Below, piece by piece: positions 45,816 through 58,635 of a DNA stretch of 64,000 nt (positions are counted from its first letter, which is position 1; each line of letters starts with the position of its first letter). A model generated the notes under the pieces. The model saw only the letters and a program-made list of their open reading frames with translations, was not told the origin of the DNA and did no database searches. Position numbers and translations under genes: made by a program. Location: NCBI GenBank assembly GCA_002794735.1, contig NBAZ01000029.1, forward strand, positions 1 to 64,000. The letters run 5' to 3'. Source of the stretch: Pyrrhoderma lamaoense (Eukaryota > Basidiomycota > Agaricomycetes > Hymenochaetales > Hymenochaetaceae).

Positions 45816-46383
45816 TATGGTTTATCTGTGTTCATAGCCTGACGCTGGACTCCAAGGTGTAGCCATTCACTCTCATAGATACTACGCTTCCATTACTTCA
45901 CTGAGGACTAGAATGTTCGAAACCCATTTATTAGATTACTCTTCTTATCTCACTTCTGTTCGCATTGCTCTGTCCCTCTCTCATAGCGTAGCATCTTGTA
46001 CTGTATCTGTTCTGGAATCTAGCATAATCTCCCATGTATCTCTTTTCACAACTTACTGTACATCATTCCATTTAAGATTAGAACTTAGAGTTGGTATTGT
46101 TAATGAATAGATTTTTCCTGATACCTTAAACAAGGAGCAACCAACTGAGAACCTGAGGCAAAAACTCATCGCTCAATATTCTCATGAGCTATGACTAGGA
46201 TAATGGACCATTGGCTTGGTAATGACAATCAGTCTGAGTGTTATGCTACCCACCGAAAGCCCTTGTTTGAGACTCGATTACTATAAGTTCGCTATTTAAA
46301 GCAATGTCTTGCTTCAGAAATGTCTCTGCTCCTTCCGAATTCACAACACTCGCAAGGGTAGGACATTCATAGGGAAATGACGT
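45816..46383 (+). repeat. 3' flank of kinase G
   Basis: This is the conserved kinase 3' flank, as at 10310-10874. It ends at LTR L6. The short frame ETHLLDYSSYLTSVRIALS lies here and is also seen next to A and B with changes; it is not considered coding. Confidence 0.65.
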
Positions 46384-46885
46384 TGTAGGACCAGCTAAGT
46401 GATAAGAAATAATGCACTTTTTAACTCGCCCGAGAAGTCCATTGCTACTACTCGGCCGCACGTCTGACCCATTTCTCTTACTATTTAGTTTCACTTTCTC
46501 CTTTTACCCGAGGATAGGGTTCGTTTATATGGCCCGGGCCCCCTCGTTTCTAATAGCTTAAAACCTTCGTCCAGTGGCATATAGCCACCTGTATTCCATG
46601 CTTCCCTTATTATCTACCCTTGATCTCGTGTTTTGATATAGAAGCCTCCAGACTTGAAGCTGTAGTAAATCAGTCAATTCTCTCTCGATCTGATATCCCC
46701 CCTCCAAAGTAGCTCTCTGATAGTCGCTATCGTTCTCTACGCTCCGGCCGAAGTTGGGTTAGTCACTTTTTAGCCCATAAAACTGAGCCAGGGCATCATG
46801 TCTGGTGTAGGCAGATTCTAAACCCCTAGTCCTCGCCACTAAATACGACTCTAAGGTCAAAATCTGACCAAAATTTTAGTTTTCA
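46384..46885 (+). mobile_element. Internally deleted solo LTR (family LTR-1), copy L6
   Basis: It starts TGTAGGACCAGCTAAG and ends ATTTTAGTTTTCA, but is only ~502 bp because ~230 bp around the poly-C tract are missing. It lies exactly between the two inverted 3' flanks of G and H. The flanking words ACGT and ATGG do not match. Confidence 0.75.
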
Positions 46886-47586
46886 ATGGTATGCATGGTT
46901 AGTTCAATTCCATCTTACTACTATTCTTCTCATGATCATCTGTTTGAGACAAGGGCTACCTCGATCATACGTTATTTCTCTATGAATGTTCTACCTCTGC
47001 GAGTGTTGTGAGTTCGGAAGGAGCAGAGACATTTCTGGAGCAAGATAATGCCTTGAACAACGAATCTATAATAATCGAGTCTCAATTTAGGACTTTCAGT
47101 TGGTAGCATTTCACTCAGACTGATTGTCATTACCAAGCTAATGTTCCGTAGTCCTAGTCGTGGCTCATGAGAATATTGAGCGATGGATTTTTGCCTCAGG
47201 TTCTTAATCGGTTGCTTCTTGTTTAAGATATCAGAGAAAACTATTCATTAACAGCTCTAAGTTCTGATCATAAATGGAATGATATGCAATATGTTGTGGA
47301 AAGAGATACATGGGAGATTATGCTAGATTCCAGAACAGATACAGTACAAGATGCTACGCTATGAGAGAGGGACAGAGCAATGCGAACAGAAGTGCGATAA
47401 GAAGAGTAATCTAATAAATGGGTTTCGAACATTCTGGGCCTCAGTGAAGTAATGAAAGCATATTATCTATGAAAGTGAATGGCTACACCTTGGAGTCTAG
47501 CGTCAGGCTATTAATACAGATAAACTATCTTAAATTGCATACTTTTGTTTCTTCGACGAATGCCCTTCATCGTCATCTACAGTGGC
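46886..47586 (-). repeat. 3' flank of kinase H (inverted)
   Basis: Inverse copy of the kinase 3' flank, including distal sequence (CTATTCTTCTCATGATCATC near 46920, the reverse of 37515-37530). No gene. Confidence 0.6.
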
Positions 47587-50279
47587 TCATTCAGGAGCCG
47601 TTTTTTCTAGCTTGTCCGGAGACATTCGGACGATCTTGAAATCGTCCATCACAATCAGGCGAAGGTAATCAATGAATTGCGCATGAAGCTCAGCGGATAC
47701 ACATATGATAGACTGTGGGTTATCGGCTTCCTTGGCTATGTATTCATTCACTATCATGTCACGCACAAAATCTAGCGCAACTTTGATGCTGAGGAAGTAG
47801 TTGGGAATGCACTTGACGCAATCTTTGTAATCTCCTGATGTTTCCAGAAAGTCTCGGCGATCCGTTGACTTCAAGACTTCAGAGAAGAGATATCTCCGGT
47901 TCGTCCGGCGGGTGGCGATATCCCTCGATCAAGAAGCTCACCCTCCTTCTCAAATGTGAACAACGCCCAAATCATGACCCACCATACGGACTCAATATCA
48001 TGGATATAATTGTAAAAAATACCATTACTATCGGACTTCGATCTCAAGATCTCAAATCTGGCTGCATTCGCGCGCATCTCTGCGTCAAAGTCTGCTTCGG
48101 ATTGACTTAATTGCTCGGATCTAAAAAGATATTTCTGGTTTGCTATTTCAATTGCCATAAAGTCAAGTGTGCCCTATGGTTGAGCTGTCAGTATAAGCAG
48201 GTGCTTGTGAATATATAAGATAAACACCATACCGTTCGAGCATCATATTTTCCACCTTCTCCGGCCCTCTTCGCAAATTCTAAATCCCCAATCATTCCCC
48301 GTTTCCTATCTGTGATAGGATCTATATATAAGTAGATATTTCCTCCACTTATGTCTCGGTGCACCCATCCTGCCTCATGAAGACGCCGAAGAGCTAGATA
48401 TGGTCAGTATCATCATCAGGTGTTCCAGAAATTATAATACTTACTCTCAAGCACGTCAATTGACACAAGTATGATATCCATACTGTTCTTCAGGTCATAT
48501 AATGGGGTTGCAATCTCCTTGTACAATATACGGTAATGATATCGATGGATGTCCCTTTTCTCTTGATTACCCTCCCGAGACCGTGGTGTCTGATTCTTAG
48601 TATCATTATTCTCCTTCTCTGATCCGATCATCTTCTTCTTAGATAAAAGATCCACAGGATTCAATGAATCGATTTGATCTGAGCAGTTAAATGATTTCTT
48701 TCGAAGCATCATCAACTTGGTATGATCATCAGTGTTCCCTGCCATGACTCTTCCGTAAGCTAAAGGGGTAAGAATATGTTCATCAACATATTCCCGATCC
48801 TCGTCGTCAACAATATCTCTCAGAATTTTCTCCCGTATTAAACACTCAGGAATCTTCCCGTCTTCTATCCAGTAATCCTTCAGAGCAAGGAGCTCAACTC
48901 TTTTTTCATCGATAATCTTATGAGCTTTGTAAATACGGGCTCCTGAACCGAGGATCATCTTCGATCGCTGAAGAGAGAGTGCCATTGACTCGTCTGTTTG
49001 TACACGGATACCAGAAACGTCGATTGTGTGAACACGCTCTCCATCGACAAGTCTCGTAGATATACTTGGATCCCATCCAAGATCCGATAAAGAAGCATAT
49101 AACAAAGAGAGAAGTACCCTGATCACACTCTTGTGGTCCTACACATGCTTCACTTAGTATCAGTGTGTATAAGTGAAAGAAAGAGCATACTTTATCGAGG
49201 TCAATCCCATTACTGACGAGTATCGAACTTCTTGAGATGAACCATACATGCATAGATCCGTTGCTGAATTCAATCCCGTATACGAATCTTCGGCAGGGAT
49301 CATGTGCCATCATATGTTGCATGCAGTGAACAATTTGTCCAATATCCTACTCCAAATATCAGAATTAGAGAATAACACTATGACCAGATCTGACTCACAT
49401 CGCAATAATTATCATGTTTACCATCACTGGACAAGATAGGAACGGCAATATCATTCCAATATTTCTTATTTTCATGTTTCCCTGTACGGTCAGTGACGAA
49501 TAGTGCAGCGTCTATATCGGTATCTGCAGACAGTGATATTCCATTCTCGTTTGCATTAAATTCCAACGTATCCTGTGACCCATCTGATAACGCTAAACTT
49601 GCCTCATATTCAAGTGCTACCAAAATATCTCTCAGTTTTTCCCCTATAGCTACTTCTTTCTTACTATCTTTCTTCCTGCACGTTGTCAGACCCTTCCATC
49701 TGTATATCCCATCCCCCATACTCATAAGAGTATGTCTCCTCTTCAATCCATTACATACCCTCTCAATGTCCAAGTCTCGCCGGAGCGGTGGTAGGACATG
49801 TCCGAAGAGATACTCATCAGACACATGATATATTGGAGGATCGATACAGTTCATGAACCGATGTATCTTGCAATGGACGGAGGATATATCTTGTGTTGAT
49901 GTCAACTGTATAATACTGTCCTTGTTCATAATGAGATTATCTCGCGAACTAGTCTCTACATATGCTGATGCAGCGGCGAGAGTATCTGGTAGATCACACT
50001 TAGAATCAGTGGAAACTTGAAGCGAATCTATGATATAAATATATTCGTCAGATGATTGTTCAGTCAATAATAATGTATATGCTAGTGTAAGAACATACCT
50101 GCTTTCTCCTTAATATCATTGGAAATCTGAGTCTCTTTCATGATGGATGAGTACGGTATATCTAGTTTCGAATACTTTGAAGAGCTCTTCTCATTGTTAC
50201 TATCGTTGCATGTATAAGGACGGACTAGAAAATTCGCGTCCAGAGATGCAGGTATGGGTATACCATCCCGGTTTACCAT
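47587..50279 (-). pseudogene. FunK1-family protein kinase, copy H, frameshifted in exon 6
   Basis: Proposed exons are 50279-50099, 50027-49399, 49346-49191, 49138-48445, 48393-48233 and 48173-47587. Exons 1, 3, 4 and 5 encode the same protein as copy I; exon 2 differs by a few residues (EASLALSDGSQDTLEF versus EANLALSDGSQNTLDF). In exon 6 the run GAGGGGATA of the other copies is GAGGGATA at about 47935, one G short. The frame therefore leaves DRGDIVTRR after DRG and ends about 25 codons later. The old frame resumes (STDRRDFLET) and would end KTAPE, the same premature end as copy I. The single defect in a homopolymer could be a sequencing error; if real, the HDIESVWW helix is kept but the last C-lobe helices are lost. 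Confidence 0.8.
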
Positions 50280-52095
50280 AATCGGGTACGGACACTAGAG
50301 CGAGGACGAGATAGAATTTACAGAGCTAAACGTAGATGGTGGTTTGCGATGAAACGTGACTAGATGAAAGAGAGTAATTTTCACATCTATAGAGATACAT
50401 GTAATAAACACGTAACACTGTAATAGTCACATTCAACAGACACATAGTAGACACCACTTTCATTCAAGTTGATTGTATTCGTTCAGTCAAAGGCGATGAC
50501 TATGCATGGTATAATGGGACCTGTCACTGTGTATCAGCAGAGCTTCAACTACCATTGTGCAGCACAACTCAACCTCGCGTAGATAATTCGAGAATATTGA
50601 TTTGAGCAACTTTTCATTGAAGTGGTTTGCAACTTTCTTTGTTTATGGCATTACTTGCACAGCCCTGTGTAGGATGGTTCACTGTTGGATTGATAACTCA
50701 GAGTGTATAATTAAATCACTATCAGTAACTGCGTTTCACATAATAGATTTTGAAGTCGTAGTTATTAACTTGTCTCGTGTACTTCTGTGAAGAATACTCG
50801 GCATTGAAGCAAGAGAGATCCGTATCTGATCTAGGAAGCGTGATCCCATAAGTACGCATGTATATGTGAAGCTCCTCATTCACCCAAAGTTTCACTTTAA
50901 GTCATATTGATTATACTAACACTGTAGTATCTTACGGATCGGGCTGGACGAGGAAGTACCAGTCTTTGGACTGTCAGTGTTTTAAGTATAGTCTTACGTC
51001 GAAATTCGGTGAGCTCAATACACGTGTATGCTTTACTTCTTTTTGAAACAATTAAAATATTTAGGGTATTATACGCAAGGGCTGCATTTAAAACATAGTG
51101 TACTATGTAAGGGCGACTATAAAGTTTGGCGCTTTTTGTGCACACAAACAAACCGATTTGACAAAAGGTACAGGGCTCGCATATTTATAGCACTTTCTAA
51201 AGATCAGGGATAGAGTTATAGAGGGTAAAGACATGCCGTGAGATCACAGTCTCATTTCTGATTCATAGAGTTTACGGGTGCAGAGCCATTACAGAGAATC
51301 AAGCACTATCAAGGCAGACCTTGTCCAAATTTGATAAGAATGATAAGACGCATATCAAGTTAGGGCTGAACGGGATATGCAATACCTTGTAGAGACTAAC
51401 TATAGGGGCCCGCTGGTAGATTTACCCCTGAGCATACTTTAAGTACTTTCTTATTATCATAGAGCTTGAGCTCAGGAGTGCTCGTTTGATAGAGCCAGCA
51501 TACATAATGAATGCAATGCCAGCAGCATACAGTACAAAGAGACATGAGAATTAATGCCAGAAAGGCTCGAAATAGAAGGGCATTCGATATTATCAGTGGT
51601 AGTGATTCAATAAAGAACATATTTTGTGTATTGATAGTGAGATACATGACATTACCCAGAGCTATCCATTCACTGTAAGCACGCTATATCTCTTCCTCTC
51701 TGACAAATACTGGAGTAAGGTCTTGAAGTTGAGAATAAGAGATGGAAGGTTGTTACGTTTATTCATCACTAAGGTCACGGCGCAACTGTATCGTCGGTTC
51801 ACATATTTGTTTTTTATGTTTCTATCTTCTTTGCAATCTCAGGATGTCTCTTTTTATCCTATGAGCTGCATAACCATTCTCCAAATTACGCTCAAGTTCA
51901 TTCTTACAATCGCACTTCTTTCTATCATTATCACATCCTTATGTGTCTGCTAAACAGTGTTACGTGTTTATTACATGTATCTCTATAAATGTGAAAATTA
52001 CTCTCTTTCATCTAGTCACGTTTCATCGCAAACCACCATCTACGTTTAGCTCTGTAAATTCTATCTCGTCCTCGCTCTAGTGTCCGTACCCGATT
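50280..52095. repeat. Head-to-head spacer between H and I (spacer S1)
   Basis: Same orientation as the B/C spacer, without the LTR found in E/F. The uninterrupted empty site for L4 lies near 51100. Short frames (for instance 51647-51396 minus and 51624-51953 plus) overlap each other on both strands and are not consistently open in the sister spacers. Confidence 0.75.
52012..52049 (+). promoter_or_regulatory. Conserved upstream block before kinase I
   Basis: CTAGTCACGTTTCATCGC followed by AAACCACCATCTACG, 45-85 bp before the start, followed by CT-rich sequence. Same block as before copies C, F and G. Confidence 0.5.
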
Positions 52096-54795
52096 ATGGT
52101 AAACCGGGATGGTATACCCATACCTGCATCTCTGGACGCGAATTTTCTAGTCCGTCCTTATACATGCAACGATAGTAACAATGAGAAGAGCTCTTCAAAG
52201 TATTCGAAACTAGATATACCGTACTCATCCATCATGAAAGAGACTCAGATTTCCAATGATATTAAGGAGAAAGCAGGTATGTTCTTACACTAGCATATAC
52301 ATTATTATTGACTGAACAATCATCTGACGAATATATTTATATCATAGATTCGCTTCAAGTTTCCACTGATTCTAAGTGTGATCTACCAGATACTCTCGCC
52401 GCTGCATCAGCATATGTAGAGACTAGTTCGCGAGATAATCTCATTATGAACAAGGACAGTATTATACAGTTGACATCAACACAAGATATATCCTCCGTCC
52501 ATTGCAAGATACATCGGTTCATGAACTGTATCGATCCTCCAATATATCATGTGTCTGATGAGTATCTCTTCGGACATGTCCTACCACCGCTCCGGCGAGA
52601 CTTGGACATTGAGAGGGTATGTAATGGATTGAAGAGGAGACATACTCTTATGAGTATGGGGGATGGGATATACAGATGGAAGGGTCTGACAACGTGCAGG
52701 AAGAAAGATAGTAAGAAAGAAGTAGCTATAGGGGAAAAACTGAGAGATATTTTGGTAGCACTTGAATATGAGGCAAATTTAGCGTTATCAGATGGGTCAC
52801 AGAATACGCTGGATTTCAAGGCAAATGAGAATGGAATATCATTGTCTGCAGATACCGATATAGACGCTGCACTATTCGTCACTGACCGTACAGGGAAACA
52901 TGAAAATAAGAAATATTGGAATGATATTGCCGTTCCTATCTTGTCCAGTGATGGTAAACATGATAATTATTGCGATGTGAGTCAGATCTGGTCATAGTGT
53001 TATTCTCTAATTCTGATATTTGGAGTAGGATATTGGACAAATTGTTCACTGCATGCAACATATGATGGCACATGATCCCTGCCGAAGATTCGTATACGGG
53101 ATTGAATTCAGCAACGGATCTATGCATGTATGGTTCATCTCAAGAAGTTCGATACTCGTCAGTAATGGGATTGACCTCGATAAAGTATGCTCTTTCTTTC
53201 ACTTATACACACTGATACTAAGTGAAGCATGTGTAGGACCACAAGAGTGTGATCAGGGTACTTCTCTCTTTGTTATATGCTTCTTTATCGGATCTTGGAT
53301 GGGATCCAAGTATATCTACGAGACTTGTCGATGGAGAGCGTGTTCACACAATCGACGTTTCTGGTATCCGTGTACAAACAGACGAGTCAATGGCACTCTC
53401 TCTTCAGCGATCGAAGATGATCCTCGGTTCAGGAGCCCGTATTTACAAAGCTCATAAGATTATCGATGAAAAAAGAGTTGAGCTCCTTGCTCTGAAGGAT
53501 TACTGGATAGAAGACGGGAAGATTCCTGAGTGTTTAATACGGGAGAAAATTCTGAGAGATATTGTTGACGACGAGGATCGGGAATATGTTGATGAACATA
53601 TTCTTACCCCTTTAGCTTACGGAAGAGTCATGGCAGGGAACACTGATGATCATACCAAGTTGATGATGCTTCGAAAGAAATCATTTAACTGCTCAGATCA
53701 AATCGATTCATTGAATCCTGTGGATCTTTTATCTAAGAAGAAGATGATCGGATCAGAGAAGGAGAATAATGATACTAAGAATCAGACACCACGGTCTCGG
53801 GAGGGTAATCAAGAGAAAAGGGACATCCATCGATATCATTACCGTATATTGTACAAGGAGATTGCAACCCCATTATATGACCTGAAGAACAGTATGGATA
53901 TCATACTTGTGTCAATTGACGTGCTTGAGAGTAAGTATTATAATTTCTGGAACACCTGATGATGATACTGACCATATCTAGCTCTTCGGCGTCTTCATGA
54001 GGCAGGATGGGTGCACCGAGATATTAGCGGAGGAAATATGTACTTATATACAGATCCTATCACAAATAGGAAACGAGGAATGATTGGGGATTTAGAATTT
54101 GCGAAGAGGGCCGGAGAAGGGGCCAGATACGACGTTCGAACGGTATATACTTGATCTTATATCATTATAAGCTCCTGCTTAGTCTGACAACACATTGATA
54201 GGGTACACCTGACTTTATGGCAATTGAAATAGCAAACCAGGCATATCTTTTTGGACCTGAGGAGCTGATAGGGGCTGAAGCTGGATTCGACGCAAATGCA
54301 GTTATGCGCGCTGGAAGAGCTAAACGCAAAGAACGAAGATCGGGCTCCGAACATGATGGTGTTTTCTATAATTACATACATGATATCGAGTCCGTTTGGT
54401 GGGCCGTAATCTGGGCGTTGTTTTCCTTTGAGAAGAAGGATGAACTCCTTGATCGAGGAGATATTGTAACTCGTAGGACGAATCGGAAAAATATCTTTTC
54501 TGGAGTCTTGTGGTCAGCGGATCGCCAAAACTTTCTACAAAAATTAGGATTCCACGATAAGTATATGAAATGCATGCCTGGCTATTTCGAAGACTTCGTT
54601 ATGGCTTTGGGTTACGTGCGTCAATTGATTGTGAAGGAATACAAAGCCAAGGAAGCCGATAACCCACAGTCTATCATATGCGTATCCCCTGAGCTTCATG
54701 CGCAATTCATTCATTACCTTCGCCTGATTGTGATGGACGATTTCAAGATCGTCCGAATGTCTCCGGACAAGCTAGAAAAAACGGCTCCTGAATGA
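52096..54795 (+). CDS. FunK1-family protein kinase, copy I (type II, short tail)
   Basis: Proposed exons are 52096-52276, 52348-52976, 53029-53184, 53237-53930, 53982-54142 and 54202-54795, about 804 residues. It is a head-to-head near-duplicate of H over exons 1-5. Exon 4 carries ALKDYW as the lysine motif; exon 5 carries HRDISGGN and IGDLEFAK. Exon 6 starts GTPDFMAIEIANQAYLF, has its own insert (EELIGAEAGFDANAVM) and contains HDIESVWW. It ends KTAPE because CGA-type codons are replaced by TGA; the following bases still read the DDDEGHSSKKQK tail of other copies, so the basic tail was lost by a recent nonsense change shared with H. Kinase motifs are otherwise complete. Confidence 0.85.
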
Positions 54796-55134
54796 GCCAC
54801 TGTAGATGACGATGAAGGGCATTCGTCGAAGAAACAAAAGTATGCAATTTAAGATGGTTTATCTGTATTCATAGCCTGACGCTAGACTCCAAGGTGTAGC
54901 CATTCACTTTCATAGATACTATGCTTTCATTACTTCACTGAGGCCCAGAATGTTCAAAACCTGCTTGTTAGATTGCTCTTCTTATCGCACTTCTGTTCGC
55001 ATTGCTCTGTCCCTCTCTCATAGCGTAGCATCTTGTACTGTATCTGTTCTGGAATCTAGCATAATCTCTCATGTATCTCTTTTCACAACATATTTTATAT
55101 CATTCCATTTATGATTAGAACTTAGAGTTGGTAT
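54796..55134 (+). repeat. Former tail and 3' flank of kinase I
   Basis: The first ~55 bp still encode the lost KKQK tail in frame. The rest is the conserved 3' flank, cut at about 55134 by LTR L7. Confidence 0.65.
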
Positions 55135-55595
55135 TGAAAACTAAACTTTTGGTCAGATTTTGACCTTGGTGTCGTATTTAGTGACGAGGACGTGGGGTTT
55201 AGAGTCTGCCTACACCAGACACGATGCTCAGGCTAAGATTTGGGGGCTAAAAAGCGATTAACTAGACTTTGGCCGGACTGTAGAGAGAAATAGAGACCTG
55301 CAGGCGAGCTGAAACTTCACAGACCAGTAGAAGTAGTAGAAACATATAGAACAGAGCCCCGACCGAGGCTGTAGTTTGAGGTATAAGTGTATGTATTTCA
55401 GTCCGCCCGGGCGACTTGCAGTACGGTCAGAGCGTTACAAGCGCGCCCGTGCAGCCTAATAAAGCAGCAGAGAAGTAGATAAAGAGTACAGGAGACTAGT
55501 AGAGAGCTACTCGGGGGGGGGGGTGAATAGACTGGGGATTAACTGGGAACTGATTGGGAATTGATTCGTTGACTACGCCCTAAAGTCTGGAGGCT
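55135..55595 (-). mobile_element. Truncated solo LTR (family LTR-1), copy L7
   Basis: Plus strand begins TGAAAACTAAACTTTTGG, the 3' end of the LTR, and runs about 460 bp through the poly-G tract near 55515. It breaks at GGAGGCT, which is shared with the following flank (GGCTGCGGCAGAC), consistent with a short-homology joint. It lies between the inverted 3' flanks of I and J. Confidence 0.75.
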
Positions 55596-55911
55596 GCGGC
55601 AGACTTAGCCAATAATCGTATGGTGAGATCTACATAGCAACTTGGATCGACACCAGTATCATCAGAGAGAAGAGGTACTGATATGAGTCTCAGGTAGTTT
55701 CGAGATAGAAAGGTAAAATATATTAGTAGTGGCGATATACCAAATATTTCAAATTTAAAAAATTGCATCATACTAGTTTGAGATATACACTACTCAAGCA
55801 TACTACTTTCCCTTGAGTGTCACAGACAATTATACAAATAGTATGGACTCAAGTTTGAAAATAAAATGTAGAACCTGTTAAAATTTGGACTACTATCATG
55901 GCTGAGTAACG
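55596..55911. repeat. Distal flank before kinase J
   Basis: Matches 28550-28870 nearly base for base, including the sequence that supplies the alternative C-terminus of exon 6. The J and E 3' ends therefore descend from one recombination event. No gene. Confidence 0.6.
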
Positions 55912-58635
55912 CTATAATCTCGGTTGATTGTTTTCTGGTTTATCGGGAGACATGCGGACAATAGCGAAGCTCTCCATATTGACATGGCGAAGGTAAGCAA
56001 TGAATCGGGCATGAAGTTTCGGTGATGTGTATTTGATAGACTGCGGGTTCTTGACTTCCTTGGCTCGATACTCCTTTATAATCTTCTTCCGCACAAGATC
56101 CAGCGCTGCTTTGATGCTGTAGAAGTAGTTGGGAATGCTCTTGGCGTAATTGTCGTATATTTCAAGTCTTTCGAGAAATTTTCGGCGGTCCGTTGACTTT
56201 AAGATTCCAGAGAAGAGATTTTTCCGAATCCTCCTACGGGTGACAATATCCCCTCGATCAAGAAGTTCACCCTCCTTCTCAAACGTGAACAGCGCCCAGA
56301 TCATGACCCACCATACAGATTCAATATCATGGATATAATTGTAAGAAATACCATTGTGATCCAACTCCGATTTAAGAATCTCCTGTCTGGCTTCATTCGC
56401 GCGCATCTCTGCATCAGTATCCGCTTCAGTGTCTGTCGATTGACTTGGTTGCTCGGATCTAAAAAGATAATCTTGGTCTGCTATTTCAATTGCCATGAAA
56501 TCAGGTGTGCCCTATGGCTGAGTTGTCAGTATAAGCAGAATCTTGTAATGATATATGATAAAGTACATACCGTTCGAACATCATATCTGGCCCCTTCTCC
56601 GGCCCTCTTCGCAAATTCTAAATCCCCAATCATTCCCCGTTTCCTATTTGTGATAGGATCTATATATAAGTAGATATTTCCTCCACTTATGTCTCGGTGC
56701 ACCCATCCTGCCTCATGAATACGCCGAAGAGCTAGATATGGTCAGTATTATCACCAGGTGTTCCAGAAATTATAATACTTACTCTCAAGCACGTCAATTG
56801 ACACGAGTATGATATCCATACTGTTCTTCAGGTCATATAATGGGGTCGCAACCTCCTTGTACAATATCCGGTAATGATATCGATGGATGTCCCTCTTCTC
56901 TTGATTACCTTCCCGGGCTCGAGGTGTCTGACTCTCAGTATCATTATGCTCATTCTCTGACCCGATTATCATCTTCTTAGACACAACCTCTACAGGAGTC
57001 AATGAACCGATCCGCTCTGAGAGATCTAGTGACTTCTCTCCAAGCATCATCATCTCAGTATGATCATCAATGTCTCCTACCTTAACCCTCCCATACGCTA
57101 GAGGGGTGAGAATATGTTCATCAACATACTCCCGGTCATTCTCATCTTCAATATCTCTCAGAATTCGCTCCCGTATCAAACACTCAGGAATCTTCCCGTC
57201 TTCTATCCAGTAATCCTTCAGAACAAGTAGCTCAGCTCTTTTTTCATCGATAATCTTATGAGCTTTGTAAATACGGGCTCCTGAACCGAGGATCATCTTC
57301 GATCGCTGAAGAGAGAGTGCCATTGACTCGTCTGTTTGTACACGGATACCAGAAACATCGATTGTATGAACACGCTCTCCATCGACAAGTCTCGTAGATA
57401 TACTTGGATCCCATCCAAGATCCGATAAAGAAGCATATAACAAAGAGAGAAATATCCTGATCACACTCTCGTGGTCCTACACATGCTTCACTTAGTATCG
57501 GTGTATGTATAAGTGAAAGAAAGTGCATACTTTATCGAGGTCGATTCCATTACTGACGAGTATCGAACTTCTTGAGATGAACCATACATACATAGATCCG
57601 TTGCTGAATTCAATCCCGTATACGAATCTTCGGCAGGGATCATGTGCCATCATATGTTGCATGCAGTGAACAATTTGTCCAATATCCTACTCCAAATATC
57701 AGAATTAGAGAATATCAATACGACTATTTGTGACTTACATTACAATTATCATCATGTTCACCATCACTGAGCAAGATAGGAATGGCGATGTCATACCAAT
57801 TCCTCTTAACACCATGGTTCCCTGTATGGTCAGTGAGGAGTAGTGCAGCGTCTATATTGGTCTCTGCAGACAATGATATTTCATTGTCTCCTGACTCAAA
57901 AGCTAGTGTGTTCCATGATCTATTTGATGACACTTTATTCGCCTCGTATTTCAGTGCTGTTATAATACTCTGCAGCGTCTCCCCTATGGCTATGCTGTTG
58001 TGATTATCTCTCTTCTTAGACATGTCTACTCCCTTCCATCTGTATCTACCTTTCCCCATGTTCCTAAGAATGTGTCTCCTCTTCATTCCTTTACATACCC
58101 TTTCGATATCCAGACCTCGACGAAGTGGTGGTAGAACATGCTCGAAGAGATACTTGTCAGATACATGATATACTGATCTTCCGATAGTATCCATAATCTC
58201 TCTATGATATATCTCGAAAGATCCGGAGACCATATCCAGTGAGGATTTCCGTTGTATATTCTCTGTCATACTCATCTTGGTCTTATATTTCGGTGTATCC
58301 TCATCATGTGAAAATGCAGCCTCCGATAATGATAAATTATCGAAGCTGGGACCAGAGACCTGATTTAAATCTATGAAAAGATAATTTAGTTGAGTGTGTG
58401 GTAGGTAATGCTGTATTTAATGGTGGGAAAGCGTACTTGAATTCTCTTTCGTCTGATTGAGAGTTTGAGCTTCGTTTATGACAGAAGAGCAAGGTAGATT
58501 TGAACTGGGATTCGAGAGATCATCAGGATACTTTGAAGAGCTCTTTCCGTCATTGCAATCGTTACGCGTACGGGAACAGTACAGAGAATTCAGACCCAGA
58601 GATACAGGATCAGCCGTCTCGTCCTGGTTTACCAT
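55912..58635 (-). CDS. FunK1-family protein kinase, copy J (type II, short tail)
   Basis: Proposed exons are 58635-58437, 58370-57739, 57686-57531, 57476-56783, 56731-56571 and 56511-55912, about 813 residues. Exon 1 begins MVNQDETADPVSLGLN and is unique in the window. Exon 2 has NQVSGPSFDN and KYLFEHVLPPLRRGLDIE. Exon 4 is type II (STRLVDGERVHTIDVSGIRV, VLKDYW). Exon 5 has HRDISGGN and IGDLEFAK. Exon 6 has GTPDFMAIE, then HDIESVWW preceded by NGISYNYI in place of NGIFYNYI, and ends SPDKPENNQPRL without the KKQK tail, as in E. The reading frame is intact throughout. Upstream it shares flank sequence with pseudogene 11463-12375. Confidence 0.85.
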
